A DNA stretch of 64,000 bases from Epibacterium sp. Ofav1-8 (GTDB lineage: Bacteria > Pseudomonadota > Alphaproteobacteria > Rhodobacterales > Rhodobacteraceae). Each line of letters starts with the position of its first letter. Position 1 is the first letter of the stretch. A program made the position numbers and the translations under genes. Shown one piece after another: positions 17,023-25,824 of the stretch. Location of the stretch: contig NZ_JAKRFD010000006.1 in NCBI RefSeq assembly GCF_022348185.1, positions 186,001 to 250,000 of the forward strand. Direction: 5' to 3'. The notes beneath the pieces are model-generated. The model was not told the DNA's origin. It saw only the letters and a list, made by a program, of their open reading frames with translations, and did no database searches.

Positions 17023-17165
17023 TCAAACCTGTGGTTTGAGGTGTTGCGCTCCGCGTTGCGGAGCGCCGGGGGGCAGGCCGCGCCTGCGGCGCGGCCTGCC
17101 GGGCCCAACGGGACGCGAGCAGCCTGTGGCTGATCGGCGGACGGGCGGGAGCGCCCCCCCCCTCC
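17023..17165 (+). repeat. Tandem-hairpin intergenic element, copy B
   Basis: A TCAAACC/GGTTTGA hairpin (17023-17039) comes first. Then GAGGTGTTGC leads into two perfect inverted repeats with 3-base loops: GCGCTCCGC/GCGGAGCGC (17046-17054, 17058-17066) and a 13-bp arm (17072-17084, 17088-17100). GGGCCCAACGGG and a GGGCGGGAGCGCCCCC module (17143 on) follow. It fills the gap between two convergent genes. Confidence 0.7.
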
Positions 17166-17178
17166 GCGTTCTTGTCAC

Positions 17179-17760
17179 TTATGCGGCCAGTTGTGCGATG
17201 GCGTCCTTGGCCTTTTGAACGGAGCCTTCGGCGTCAATGGCTTGCTGATCCGCTGCGACGATTTCAATATCAGTGATTCCGATGAAACCCAGCATGTGCC
17301 GCAGGTAGCGACTGGCGTAGTCGATGTCTGATCCGGCTTCGGTGCCGCCCGACGCAACCGCCAGAATGGCACGTTTGCCCTTCAGCAGACCTTCGGGCCC
17401 AGTCTCGGTGTATTGAAACGTCACGCCAACGCGGGCGACCAGATCGATCCAGGCCTTGAGCGTGGTGGGGATGGTGAAATTGTAGATCGGTACACCGATC
17501 ACCACGGTGTCCGCCTCTTTAAGCTCATTAATCAAGCTGTCCGACAAGGCCAGCGTCGCCTTTTGCTCATCGCTGCGTTGATCGGCAGGGGTGAAGTTTG
17601 CACCAATCCATGCCTCATCCAGCAGCGGCAGCGGCGTCGACAGATCGCGTCGAATAACGGCTTCGGCATTCAGCCGTTCCACGACCTGCGCGGTCAACAC
17701 GCGGGAGGTGGAGCCGGATTGGCGGGCGGAGCTGTCGATATGGAGTACGGTGTGAGCCAT
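17179..17760 (-). CDS. azoR: FMN-dependent NADH-azoreductase
   Basis: 193 aa, flavodoxin-like AzoR family, which reduces quinones and azo compounds with NADH. Opens MAHTVLHIDSSARQSGSTSR (phosphate-binding loop of FMN), with the flavin-contacting PIYNFTIPTTLKAWIDLV near residue 95 and AVASGGTEAGSDIDYASRYL near 140. ATG 17760 is preceded by GGA-type ribosome sequence. It faces a LysR regulator 140 bases away, the standard arrangement for an inducible electrophile-response enzyme. Confidence 0.92.
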   Translation of the reverse strand: MAHTVLHIDSSARQSGSTSRVLTAQVVERLNAEAVIRRDLSTPLPLLDEAWIGANFTPADQRSDEQKATLALSDSLINELKEADTVVIGVPIYNFTIPTTLKAWIDLVARVGVTFQYTETGPEGLLKGKRAILAVASGGTEAGSDIDYASRYLRHMLGFIGITDIEIVAADQQAIDAEGSVQKAKDAIAQLAA

Positions 17761-17900
17761 CGTCTTGGTCCTTGTGAGGAGGAAAATTCGTCTGAGGCTC
17801 AGAATGGGGATTTGCACATCCGAACACAATTTGTGATATTGAACAAAGTCTGTGCGCATCCGCGCAAATACTTGCAGATATCTTCGCGACGGGGGATCAG

Positions 17901-18779
17901 GTGGAGAATTGGGACGAAGTGCGCACCGCGTATCAGGTGGTGCGGCTTGGCACGGTGAGCGGCGCGGCAGAAGTGCTGGGCGTGCATCATGCGACGGTCA
18001 TCCGGCATATTGATGCGATCGAGGCGCGCCTTGGTGTGAAACTGTTCCAGCGCCATGCGCGGGGGTACACGCCGACTGAAGCCGGGCTGGATCTGTTGCG
18101 TGTCGCGCAGGCGACAGACGATCAGTTCAGCCAGTTGGTTGGGCGGCTCAAGGGGCAGGGCGATGAGGTGTCCGGCGAGTTGGTGGTGACATCCCTGTCC
18201 TCCATGGCGCCGATGCTGGCGCCCGCGCTGACGGAGTTCCAGCAGATGCACCCGGATCTGGTGATCCGCTATCTGACCGGGGATCGGTTGTTCCGACTGG
18301 AATATGGCGAGGCGCATGTGGCCTTGCGCGCGGGGGCGGCACCGGAGCAGCCGGACAATGTGGTTCAGCCCTTCGTGGGGCAGCGCCTCGCGCTTTATGC
18401 CTCGGAAGACTACGTCGCGCGCCACGGCATGCTCAAAGGGCAAGACGATATGGTGAACCACCGGTTCGTTGCCAGTGACAATGAAAACACCCGCGCCCCG
18501 TTCGAACGCTGGCTGCGCGCGACCATCCCGGCTGAGAACATTGTGTTTCGCTGTTCGGATGCGGTGGCCGGACATAAGGCCATCCGGGCTGGGGCGGGCA
18601 TCGGGTTTATCTCCTTGTGGGAGGCAGCAAGCTGCCCGGATCTGGTGATGATGATGGACCCCCGTGACGAATGGTCGGGCAAAATCTGGCTGGTGACCCA
18701 TGTGGACCTGCATCGCACCAATAAGGTGCAGAGCTTCGTGCGCTTTTTGAAAGAGCACGCAAAAACCTGGCCACAGTGA
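17901..18779 (+). CDS. LysR-family transcriptional regulator
   Basis: 292 aa from GTG 17901, with GGGGGA eight bases upstream. N-terminal HTH (VSGAAEVLGVHHATVIRHIDAIEARLGVKLF) and a LysR substrate-binding domain (about residues 90-290) with WVSG-like GVGFIS counterpart GAGIGFISLWEA. Divergent from azoR, its most likely target, and sharing a four-base overlap with the downstream exporter gene, which it may also control. Confidence 0.88.
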   Translation: MENWDEVRTAYQVVRLGTVSGAAEVLGVHHATVIRHIDAIEARLGVKLFQRHARGYTPTEAGLDLLRVAQATDDQFSQLVGRLKGQGDEVSGELVVTSLSSMAPMLAPALTEFQQMHPDLVIRYLTGDRLFRLEYGEAHVALRAGAAPEQPDNVVQPFVGQRLALYASEDYVARHGMLKGQDDMVNHRFVASDNENTRAPFERWLRATIPAENIVFRCSDAVAGHKAIRAGAGIGFISLWEAASCPDLVMMMDPRDEWSGKIWLVTHVDLHRTNKVQSFVRFLKEHAKTWPQ

Positions 18780-19699
18780 TGAGCGATCTGGATCTGGCAC
18801 CCATGCGGGGCGGTCTCAGCGACAGCCACAAGGGGCATCTGGCGATGCTGGCGTTTTCGGCGCTGGTGGCGGGGTCGTTTTCGCTCGGCGCGCTGATCGC
18901 GAATGAGGTCACGCCTGCGGCTCTGAATGCGGTGCGCTTTGTGCTGGCGGGGATTTTGATCGGTGCGGCGGCGGCCATCGGGCCGGGCCTGAAGTCTCAA
19001 CATTTCAGCGCACCTTGGCGCTATGCGCTATTGGGCGGGGTGTTCGCGACTTATTTCGTACTGATGTTCTACGGGTTGAAAACCGCAGATCCGGTGAGCG
19101 CGGCGGCGGTCTTTACGCTGACGCCGGCCATGAGCGGCGTCTTTGGCTGGCTCTTGCTGCGCCAGATCACAACGCCGCGCATGGCGCTGGCCTTGATGAT
19201 CGGCGGGGCGGGGGCGCTTTGGGTGATCTTTCGTGCAGATCTTGAGGCTGCGGTCCGCTTTGAGATCGGCCAGGGCGAGGTGATCTATTTCGTCGGCTGT
19301 GTGGCCCACGCGCTCTATACGCCGATGGTGCGCAAGCTGAACCGGGGCGAGCCTGCGCTGGTCTTCACCTTTGGGGTGCTGGTCGCCGGGGCGGTGGCGC
19401 TGATCGCGCTGGCGTGGCGCGATCTGATCGCCACGGATTGGGCAGGGCTGAAGCCCATCGTCTGGATCGGTCTTTTTTATGTGTCGGTCTGTGCCTCGGC
19501 CTGTACCTTTGTCCTGCTGCAATTTGCAACGCTGCGGCTGCCGTCGGCAAAGGTCATGGCCTACACCTATCTGGTGCCGTCGTGGGTGATCCTGTGGGAG
19601 ATCGCGCTGGGCAAAGGCTGGCCTCCGGCACTGATCTTTGTGGGGATCGCGCTGACGATCGTGGCGCTCTGGCTGCTGTTGAAGGATGAACACGGTTAA
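18776..19699 (+). CDS. EamA/DMT-family membrane transporter 1
   Basis: 307 aa, about ten hydrophobic helices in two EamA repeats (residues about 25-150 and 165-300). First repeat LAMLAFSALVAGSFSLGALIA; second YFVGCVAHALYTPMVRKL; the end VLLQFATLRLPSAKVMAYTYLVPSW is typical of the family. An inner-membrane metabolite exporter, substrate unknown. The ATG overlaps the LysR stop (ATGA-type, four bases), so the two are translated together. Confidence 0.88.
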   Translation: MMSDLDLAPMRGGLSDSHKGHLAMLAFSALVAGSFSLGALIANEVTPAALNAVRFVLAGILIGAAAAIGPGLKSQHFSAPWRYALLGGVFATYFVLMFYGLKTADPVSAAAVFTLTPAMSGVFGWLLLRQITTPRMALALMIGGAGALWVIFRADLEAAVRFEIGQGEVIYFVGCVAHALYTPMVRKLNRGEPALVFTFGVLVAGAVALIALAWRDLIATDWAGLKPIVWIGLFYVSVCASACTFVLLQFATLRLPSAKVMAYTYLVPSWVILWEIALGKGWPPALIFVGIALTIVALWLLLKDEHG

Positions 19700-19738
19700 A
19701 GACGCCAAGTCTCACTTGGTCCGCGCCGGGGATGTGCC

Positions 19739-20068
19739 TCACTCGCCGTCGCGGAGCTCTTCTTCCAGAAACCGTTCAAAGGCATCCAGATTCACCGGCT
19801 CAAACTGACCAAAGCCCTGCATCCAGACCGAGGCGGCGCGCAGAGCATCCGGTTGCAGCTTGCACCATTTCACCCGCCCGCGCTTTTCCTGCTGGATCAG
19901 ACCGGCGCGGGTGAGGATGGTGAGATGTTTGGAAATCGCCGCCAGCGACATCTCAAACGGCTCTGCCACATCGGTGACGGCCATATCGTCTTCGAGCAGC
20001 ATCGACAGGATCGCCCGACGGGTCGGGTCTGCGAGGGCCGCAAAGACGGTATCAAGAGTATCGCTCAT
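19739..20068 (-). CDS. ArsR-family transcriptional regulator
   Basis: 109 aa, winged HTH: LADPTRRAILSMLLEDDMAVTDVAEPFEMSLAAISKHLTILTRAGLIQQEKRGRVKWCKL. It lacks the CxC metal-binding motif of arsenic/zinc sensors, so it belongs to the non-metal ArsR branch. Divergent from an EamA exporter gene (88 bases), which may be its target. Convergent with the previous exporter. Confidence 0.87.
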   Translation of the reverse strand: MSDTLDTVFAALADPTRRAILSMLLEDDMAVTDVAEPFEMSLAAISKHLTILTRAGLIQQEKRGRVKWCKLQPDALRAASVWMQGFGQFEPVNLDAFERFLEEELRDGE

Positions 20069-20155
20069 GGGGATATCTCCTAAAGCGCAGGAAGCGGGTC
20101 GACAATCCCGAAGCGCATGCGCAAAACGGCGCGGGCGCTATTGAGGGAGACCACC

Positions 20156-21043
20156 ATGGCATTGCGGTATTGGGCCATCATCGTGATCCTCGGCATTGGC
20201 TGGGGGATGTCCTTTATGTTCAACGCGGTGTTGCTGCGCGAGCTGGCACCCTTGTGGATCTCTGTCGGGCGTGTCGGGCTTGGCGCCCTGGGGTGCTGGG
20301 TTTTTCTGCTGGCGCGCGGGCGCAACTGGCGCATATCGCCATCGCGCGCGCTGGCGCTGGCGGGGTTTGGAGCCCTGAGTTATGCGATCCCGTTTTCCTG
20401 TTATGCGCTCGGGCAGCAGCATATCGCCAGCGGTGTTGCGGGGATCGTCAATGCCTGTACCCCGGCGCTCGCAGTGGTGGTGACCCATTTCTGGCCGGAT
20501 GGCGAGCGCGCCAATTGGCGCAAGAGCTTGGGTGTTGCGTCCGGGCTGGCGGGGATCGTTCTGCTGTCTTTGCCGATCCTGCAGGGCGGGGAGAGCTCTG
20601 CCATCTGGGCGATCCTCGTCACCTTGGGCGCGCCACTGTGTTATGCCTTTTCGGTCAATGTCGCGCGCCAGTTTCGCGATATGGAGCCGGTGGTGCTGGT
20701 GGCCTGGGCCTTGACCGGGGCAACAGCCTTTATCCTGCCACTGGCCCTCTGGTCCGATGGGGTTCCGGGCGCGCTGTCCGCACAGGCATGGGGGGCGTTG
20801 CTGATCATCGGGTTTGCGCTGACCTCTGCCGCCTTCATCGCCATGTACTGGGTGCTTCCGAAGATTGGCCCGACCAATGTCACCCTTCCGACGCTAATCG
20901 CACCCGCCTCAGCGCTGACCTTGGGGGTCTTGGTTCTGGGAGAGCCGCTCGAGATCAGCCACCTCACGGGGCTGTTTGCCATCCTATTTGGTCTGTTGCT
21001 GATCGACGGCCGGCTGTTCCGTCGACGGGTTGCGGCCGCGTAA
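20156..21043 (+). CDS. EamA/DMT-family membrane transporter 2
   Basis: 295 aa, ten hydrophobic helices, two EamA repeats. MALRYWAIIVILGIGWGMSF begins the first; the second includes GAPLCYAFSVNVARQFRDMEP and ends with IGPTNVTLPTLIAPASALTLGVLVLGE. ATG 20156 is selected over the longer frame because GAGGGAG precedes it by eight bases. Substrate unknown. Divergent from the ArsR gene. Confidence 0.88.
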   Translation: MALRYWAIIVILGIGWGMSFMFNAVLLRELAPLWISVGRVGLGALGCWVFLLARGRNWRISPSRALALAGFGALSYAIPFSCYALGQQHIASGVAGIVNACTPALAVVVTHFWPDGERANWRKSLGVASGLAGIVLLSLPILQGGESSAIWAILVTLGAPLCYAFSVNVARQFRDMEPVVLVAWALTGATAFILPLALWSDGVPGALSAQAWGALLIIGFALTSAAFIAMYWVLPKIGPTNVTLPTLIAPASALTLGVLVLGEPLEISHLTGLFAILFGLLLIDGRLFRRRVAAA

Positions 21044-21252
21044 TTTCAAGATCAACCGTTTGGTTGAATATGGGATCTGGCACGTTTTGCTGCAGTCCAG
21101 CGGGGCAGGGAGGTCGGGTCTGTCCTGTTCTGTCAAATTAAGGTGTTGATATTAAATGATTTCAGCTCACAGAAGCTGCGCGCAATGCGCAATTGACTCT
21201 GAGCGGGGGACCGCTTAGCACACCTTCAGATTTCGCGAGAGGAAGCGTCACC

Positions 21253-21594
21253 TTGATCGACGACGACCAAAAGCAGCGCATGGCGCAGCTGGAGGAGAAA
21301 CTGGCAGCCGCCAAGAAGGCGCATGAAGAGCCGGAACCTCGCGCGGATGAACACTATTCCATGGCCAATCAGGCCTGGCGGATGGTGACGGAATTGGTGG
21401 CCGGTCTCGTGATCGGCCTTGGCATCGGATACGGGCTGGATGTTCTCTTGGGAACGACCCCCATCTTCATGGTGCTGTTCATATTGCTGGGTCTGGCCGC
21501 CGGAGTGAACGTGATGCTCCGCAGCGCACGCGAGATTCAGGACAAACAAATGGCCGAGGCGGAGAAACACGCCGACGCTGACAAAGACGCATGA
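21253..21594 (+). CDS. atpI: ATP synthase accessory protein AtpI
   Basis: 113 aa, assists c-ring assembly of F0. A charged N-terminal helix (QRMAQLEEKLAAAKKAHEEPE), then two hydrophobic segments (about residues 48-68 and 72-90) with WRMVTELVAGLVIGLGIGYGLD, as expected for AtpI. The start is probably TTG 21253, with GAGAGGA nine bases upstream; the ATG at 21280 is an alternative with a weaker site. First gene of atpI-B-E-F'-F. Upstream 21044-21252 holds a TCAACC/GGTTGA hairpin and presumably the operon promoter. Confidence 0.9.
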   Translation: MIDDDQKQRMAQLEEKLAAAKKAHEEPEPRADEHYSMANQAWRMVTELVAGLVIGLGIGYGLDVLLGTTPIFMVLFILLGLAAGVNVMLRSAREIQDKQMAEAEKHADADKDA

Positions 21595-21633
21595 ATGCTG
21601 GGCGACGGCCTAAGCGACAGGAGAAGCGGAACG

Positions 21634-22437
21634 ATGGGCAAACTGTTCTTTTACGTAGCTTTGGCTCTGGTGCTCGTATCGGGTCTGGTGTTTGCACCGG
21701 AGCACGCCGGACTTGCCATTCACCCGATGGACCAGTTCACCGTGAAGCCGCTGTTTGGCGGTGACCACATCGCCTGGTACACGCCCACCAACGTGACGCT
21801 CTGGATGCTGTTTGCCGTGGTGGCGATCATCGGGCTGCTGGTTCTGGGCTCTTCGAACCGCGGCATCGTGCCCTCGCGCGCGCAGTCGGTTGCGGAACTG
21901 GCCTATGGGTTCATCTACAAGATGGTCGAAGACGTCACCGGCAAGGACGCGGTGAAGTTCTTCCCCTATATCATGACGCTCTTCATGTTCATCGTGACCG
22001 CCAACTTCCTTGGCCTGATCCCGATGTCCTTCACCACCACTTCGCATTTTGCCGTGACCGCGATCCTGGCGATGCTGGTCTTCGTGACCGTGACCATCAC
22101 CGGCTTCGTGCTGCATGGTGCGAAATTCCTCGGCCTGTTCTGGGTCAGCTCCGCACCGCTGGCGCTGCGTCCGATCCTGGCCATCATCGAACTGATTTCC
22201 TACTTCGTGCGCCCCGTCAGCCACTGCATCCGTCTTGCAGGTAACGTGATGGCCGGCCACGCGGTTCTGAAGGTGTTCGCAGGTTTTGCTGGCGCGCTGG
22301 GTGCCGGTGCCTTCCTGCCGATCTTTGCTATCACCGCGGTCTACGCACTCGAAGTTCTCGTGGCCTTCATCCAGGCTTACGTGTTCACCATTCTGACCTG
22401 CGTCTATCTGAAGGACGCGCTGCATCCGTCCCACTAA
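21634..22437 (+). CDS. atpB: ATP synthase F0 subunit a
   Basis: 267 aa inner-membrane stator subunit forming the proton half-channels. The essential Arg helix is [19 protein letters not shown] near residue 200. The final helices ([23 protein letters not shown]) are family-typical. ATG 21634 follows AGGAG; it adds a hydrophobic N-terminal stretch ([21 protein letters not shown]) before the conserved [14 protein letters not shown], so residues 1-25 could be a cleaved or extra segment. In operon between atpI and atpE. Confidence 0.96.
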   Translation: MGKLFFYVALALVLVSGLVFAPEHAGLAIHPMDQFTVKPLFGGDHIAWYTPTNVTLWMLFAVVAIIGLLVLGSSNRGIVPSRAQSVAELAYGFIYKMVEDVTGKDAVKFFPYIMTLFMFIVTANFLGLIPMSFTTTSHFAVTAILAMLVFVTVTITGFVLHGAKFLGLFWVSSAPLALRPILAIIELISYFVRPVSHCIRLAGNVMAGHAVLKVFAGFAGALGAGAFLPIFAITAVYALEVLVAFIQAYVFTILTCVYLKDALHPSH

Positions 22438-22493
22438 GGGCAGGCTGCTGGTCTGAACGACTACCTCAACTTCCAATCGTAAGGAGATATCAA

Positions 22494-22718
22494 ATGGAAG
22501 GCGATCTCGCATACATCGGCGCTGGCCTGGCTGGCATGGGTACTGGTATTGCTGCTCTGGGTGTTGGCAACGTTGCTGCTAACTTCCTGGCGGGCGCTCT
22601 GCGCAACCCCTCCGCGGCTGCTTCCCAGACCGCAACCCTCTTCATCGGCATCGCATTTGCAGAAGCTCTGGGCATCTTCTCGTTCCTGGTTGCTCTGCTC
22701 CTGATGTTCGCCGTCTAA
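22494..22718 (+). CDS. atpE: ATP synthase F0 subunit c
   Basis: 74 aa, two helices joined by the polar loop RNPSAAASQ. The proton-carrying carboxylate is the Glu in [14 protein letters not shown] (helix 2). Ring-forming proteolipid, strong ribosome site (AAGGAGATATCAA). An intercistronic hairpin follows, consistent with the high copy number needed for subunit c. Confidence 0.97.
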   Translation: MEGDLAYIGAGLAGMGTGIAALGVGNVAANFLAGALRNPSAAASQTATLFIGIAFAEALGIFSFLVALLLMFAV

Positions 22719-22744
22719 GACTCCGGAACACTTTTTCCTTACGG

Positions 22745-22775
22745 CCGGGCGGAGTGCCAATCGCGCCCCGCCCGG
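22745..22775 (+). other. Intercistronic hairpin between atpE and atpF'
   Basis: Perfect inverted repeat CCGGGCGG/CCGCCCGG (22745-22752 and 22768-22775) with a 15-base loop in the 86-base atpE-atpF' gap. Most other gaps in the operon are shorter. It could protect the atpE mRNA 3' end or partly terminate, raising c over b'. Inferred role. Confidence 0.45.
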
Positions 22776-22804
22776 TGTAACGGCAAGTTCCATAGGAGGA
22801 CGAC

Positions 22805-23350
22805 ATGGCATCTAATACGCATGACGCAGGTCATGGAGCTGCCGAAGCGGCGCACGGATCTTCCGGCATGCCGCAGCTGGACTTCTCGACCTACGGAAAC
22901 CAGATCTTCTGGCTTCTGGTCACGCTTGTCGTGATCTATCTGATCCTGTCGCGCGTCGCGCTGCCCCGTATTGCAGCCATTCTGAACGAGCGTCAGGGCA
23001 CCATCACCAACGACCTCGCCGCGGCTGAAGACCTCAAGGCCAAAGCTGTCGAGGCCGAAAACGCTTATAACAAGGCTCTGGCCGACGCCCGCGCGGAAGC
23101 GCAGCGCATCGCCGCCGAGACCCGTGCCGAAATTCAGGCCGAGGTCGACGAGGCAATCGCAAAGGCGGATGAGGAAATCTCTGCGAAAGCAGCGGAATCC
23201 GAGAAAGCCATTGCCGAAATCCGCGCCACCGCGCTGGAAAGTGTCAAAGTTGTTGCGACCGATACCGCATCCGCTCTGGTCACGGCTCTGGGTGGCAAGG
23301 ACGACGCTGACGCTGTTGCGGCGGCTGTCGCCAAACGGACGGAGGGCTAA
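22805..23350 (+). CDS. ATP synthase F0 subunit b'
   Basis: 181 aa. A short soluble leader, one membrane helix ([21 protein letters not shown], residues about 34-54), then a long charged Ala/Glu/Lys coiled coil forming half of the peripheral stalk. As in photosynthetic and related alphaproteobacteria, a b/b' heterodimer replaces the b2 homodimer. The stop is followed within four bases by atpF. Confidence 0.94.
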   Translation: MASNTHDAGHGAAEAAHGSSGMPQLDFSTYGNQIFWLLVTLVVIYLILSRVALPRIAAILNERQGTITNDLAAAEDLKAKAVEAENAYNKALADARAEAQRIAAETRAEIQAEVDEAIAKADEEISAKAAESEKAIAEIRATALESVKVVATDTASALVTALGGKDDADAVAAAVAKRTEG

Positions 23351-23354
23351 GACC

Positions 23355-23912
23355 ATGCGTGCAACTCTTGCAATTGCTCTGACCCTCGCAACCGCATCTC
23401 CGGCCCTCGCTGCTGGCGGTGGCTGGAACCTCGGCAACACCGACTTTGTTGTTGTTCTCGCCTTCCTGCTGTTCATTGGCATCCTGCTCGCTGCCAAAGT
23501 GCCGTCCCTGATCGGCAAACAGCTCGACAATCGCGCGGACAGCATCAAGTCGGAACTGGAAGAAGCCCGCGCGCTGCGCGAAGAGGCCCAGACCCTTCTG
23601 GCCTCCTACGAGCGCAAGCAGCAGGACGTCCAGGCACAGGCGGAGCGCATCGTCGCCAACGCCCGTGACGAGGCCGCTGCAGCTGCGGAACAGGCCAAGA
23701 CCGACCTCGCGGCGTCCATCGCACGTCGTCTGGCTGCTGCGGAAGAGCAGATCGCATCTGCGGAAGCCTCGGCCGTCAAAGAAGTGCGCGACCGTGCGAT
23801 CGCCATCGCCGTCGAAGTTGCCGATCAGGTGATTTCGAAGCAGATGACCGCCGCCGATGCAAACAAGCTGATCGATGCAGCGATCCAGGACGTGGACGCG
23901 AAACTGCACTAA
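23355..23912 (+). CDS. atpF: ATP synthase F0 subunit b
   Basis: 185 aa. N-terminal 20 residues look like a signal peptide (MRATLAIALTLATASPALAA). A membrane helix follows (FVVVLAFLLFIGILLAAKVPSL) and then a long coiled coil (QLDNRADSIKSELEEARALR). ATG 23355 uses a GGAGG that overlaps the end of the b' gene. The last gene of the F0 operon, closed by a strong terminator; the F1 genes are not in this window. Confidence 0.95.
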   Translation: MRATLAIALTLATASPALAAGGGWNLGNTDFVVVLAFLLFIGILLAAKVPSLIGKQLDNRADSIKSELEEARALREEAQTLLASYERKQQDVQAQAERIVANARDEAAAAAEQAKTDLAASIARRLAAAEEQIASAEASAVKEVRDRAIAIAVEVADQVISKQMTAADANKLIDAAIQDVDAKLH

Positions 23913-23933
23913 GAAGCTGTACATGTGACAAGC

Positions 23934-23964
23934 AACAGGCCCCGGGGATGCTCCGGGGCCTGTT
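23934..23964 (+). terminator. Terminator of the atp F0 operon
   Basis: Perfect 12-bp stem AACAGGCCCCGG/CCGGGGCCTGTT (23934-23945 and 23953-23964), 7-base loop, 22 bases after the atpF stop. The T-run is weak, but stem strength and position are clear. Confidence 0.75.
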
Positions 23965-24072
23965 GCGTTCGTGCTGTATGAAGTTTTTATGAAACCGTGA
24001 TTTTCGCGATGACCGGTTAACCTTCTTGTGTGACATCAGGTAAATGGAAGACATAGACGTCAAGGCTTGCCC

Positions 24073-24897
24073 ATGTTCCACTCTCGCCCCCTGCATCTGA
24101 AGCAGACACGGCCACCCGGGAATGGTGATCGCGATGACGGCGCCCTGGTGTCTTTCTGCGGATTTGGCGCAGCTGTTGGTGGTAAGCCGGTTCTGCGCGA
24201 CCTGACTTTCGATCTGATGCGCTCAGAGGTTCTTGGCCTCATCGGTCGCGCCGGAGCGGGCAAGACGGCGCTCTTGCGGGCCATGTGCCGCCTGCTTGAC
24301 GAGGATCGCGGCATCGTCACCACAGGACGCATTCTGTTCGAGGGTGAAGATATTCATCGGCGGTCGTGTGATCTGCCGACATTGCGCCGGCGTCTGGCCT
24401 ATATGCCCCAGGAGGCAAATCCGTTTCCGGTCTCGATCTGGGACAATATCGCCTATGGGGTGCGCTTGAACCGGGTTGCCACCACCGCGCCTGCGATTTC
24501 CGAGGTCGTTGAGGGCGCGCTGCGCCGCTGCTTGTTGTGGGATCAGGTCAAGGATCATCTGCACAGTCTGCGGGGCACTGATCTGCCCATTCATCAACAG
24601 CGCCAGCTCTGTCTCGCCCGGAGCATCGCAATCCAGCCGCAGGTGCTGCTTTTGGACCGTCCGACCGGGTCGATCGACCGGATGGAGCTGGAGATGCTGA
24701 ACCGATTGGTGATGGATCTGAAGCGGGACTACACCCTCGTGATCGTGACGGCCTCGCTCACCGAAACGGCACAGGTTGCCGACCGGGTGGCGTTCCTTGA
24801 CGAGGGACAGCTGGTGGAGATCGACACCGCAGAGATGATGTTTACGGCCGCGTTGCAGCAGCAGACCCGTGATTTCATCAACAGCACCGCGATGTAA
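24073..24897 (+). CDS. Degenerate PstB-like ABC ATPase
   Basis: 274 aa from ATG 24073 (weak ribosome site; TTG 24067 is the alternative). Clearly of the phosphate-importer PstB family: GKPVLRDLTFDL, Walker A GRAGAGKTALLRAMCRL near residue 58, LRRRLAYMPQEANPFPVSIWDNIAYGVRL. Walker A is intact. The signature has become LPIHQQRQLCLARS, with no LSGGQ. Walker B reads LLLDRPTGSID, with the catalytic Glu changed to Arg. The switch His region reads VIVTASLTE, with His changed to Ala. The N-terminal 30 residues are extra. No permease or binding protein is nearby. It is probably a nucleotide-binding regulator rather than a transport motor. Confidence 0.8.
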   Translation: MFHSRPLHLKQTRPPGNGDRDDGALVSFCGFGAAVGGKPVLRDLTFDLMRSEVLGLIGRAGAGKTALLRAMCRLLDEDRGIVTTGRILFEGEDIHRRSCDLPTLRRRLAYMPQEANPFPVSIWDNIAYGVRLNRVATTAPAISEVVEGALRRCLLWDQVKDHLHSLRGTDLPIHQQRQLCLARSIAIQPQVLLLDRPTGSIDRMELEMLNRLVMDLKRDYTLVIVTASLTETAQVADRVAFLDEGQLVEIDTAEMMFTAALQQQTRDFINSTAM

Positions 24898-24903
24898 GCG
24901 CCC

Positions 24904-25671
24904 CTAGCGATTGCGTTCGTGCTCCAGCCGCTGCGCTGCGATTTCCGCATTGCGATCCGCGCGGATCTGTTCCTCCAGCGCCTGTTTGACATAATCCAGA
25001 TGCGCCTCGACTGCGGCTTTGGCTGCGGTGGCATCGCGGCTCTGCAGGGCCGCGTTGATCGCCCTGTGCTGCTCCAGCAGGGCCTCATAGGTGGTGTGCT
25101 GACCGAACATGATCCGCCGGTTGTAGAACACACCTTTTCGCAACATGTCGAACATCGAGCGCATCATGTGCAAGAGCACCACATTATGGCTCGCTTCGAG
25201 GATCGCGGAATGGAATTGCGCATCGAGTTCCGCCGCAGCCTCGGAGATGCTCGGGTCCCCCGCAAGCTCCATCTTGTCGAAGATCTCCTGGATCACGCCG
25301 AGATCGGCGTCGGAGCCAAACCGCGCCGCCCGTTCTGCGGCCATGCCTTCCAGATCCCGACGAAACGACAGGTAGTCAAACACGGCCTCATCATCGCTGG
25401 CAAAGAGCTGAATCAGCGCCGGCGAAAACGCCGATCCCAGCACATCGGCCACATATACGCCGGATCCCGCTCGGCTGGCCAATAGGCCGCGGTCCTGAAG
25501 CTCTGCCAATGCATCGCGCAGCGAGGGGCGCGACACGCCCAGTCGCTCCGCCAGTTCCCGTTCAGACGGCAAACGCTCCCCCGGGCACAGGATGCCCCGC
25601 AGGATCAGTTTCTCGATCTGGCGCACAACCGCGGCAGAGAGCTTTTCGGGCTGAACTTTCTGAAAGGGCAT
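24904..25671 (-). CDS. GntR-family regulator, FCD (FadR) type
   Basis: 255 aa. N-terminal GntR wHTH (AAVVRQIEKLILRGILCPGERLPSERELAERLGVSRPSLRDAL) and a helical FCD ligand domain from about residue 95 (FLSFRRDLEGMAAERAARFG-like, with metal-ligand candidates in ELDAQFHSAILEASHN and EQHRAI). Divergent from an aminotransferase gene with a TGGTCA dyad between, so it probably controls that gene and itself in response to an amino or keto acid. Confidence 0.88.
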   Translation of the reverse strand: MPFQKVQPEKLSAAVVRQIEKLILRGILCPGERLPSERELAERLGVSRPSLRDALAELQDRGLLASRAGSGVYVADVLGSAFSPALIQLFASDDEAVFDYLSFRRDLEGMAAERAARFGSDADLGVIQEIFDKMELAGDPSISEAAAELDAQFHSAILEASHNVVLLHMMRSMFDMLRKGVFYNRRIMFGQHTTYEALLEQHRAINAALQSRDATAAKAAVEAHLDYVKQALEEQIRADRNAEIAAQRLEHERNR

Positions 25672-25692
25672 GGGGTCTCGAAGGGCAGCGAT

Positions 25693-25711
25693 TGGTCAAA
25701 TCATATGACCA
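25693..25711. promoter_or_regulatory. Candidate GntR/FCD operator
   Basis: Perfect inverted repeat TGGTCA-N7-TGACCA (25693-25698 and 25706-25711), 21 bases upstream of the regulator start. A second looser pair, AGGTCA and TGACCT, lies at about 25755-25784 nearer the aminotransferase start. FadR-type proteins bind GGTC/GACC half-sites, which fits. Confidence 0.55.
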
Positions 25712-25824
25712 CCAACCGAGACCGTCTGCAAGATCACGATGGTTGAAATAATAGGTCAGTAGTATTGACTTGTTTTGACCTCTTCGATCAGGTGCAACCA
25801 AAGAATTGAAAGGAAGTAACCAAA

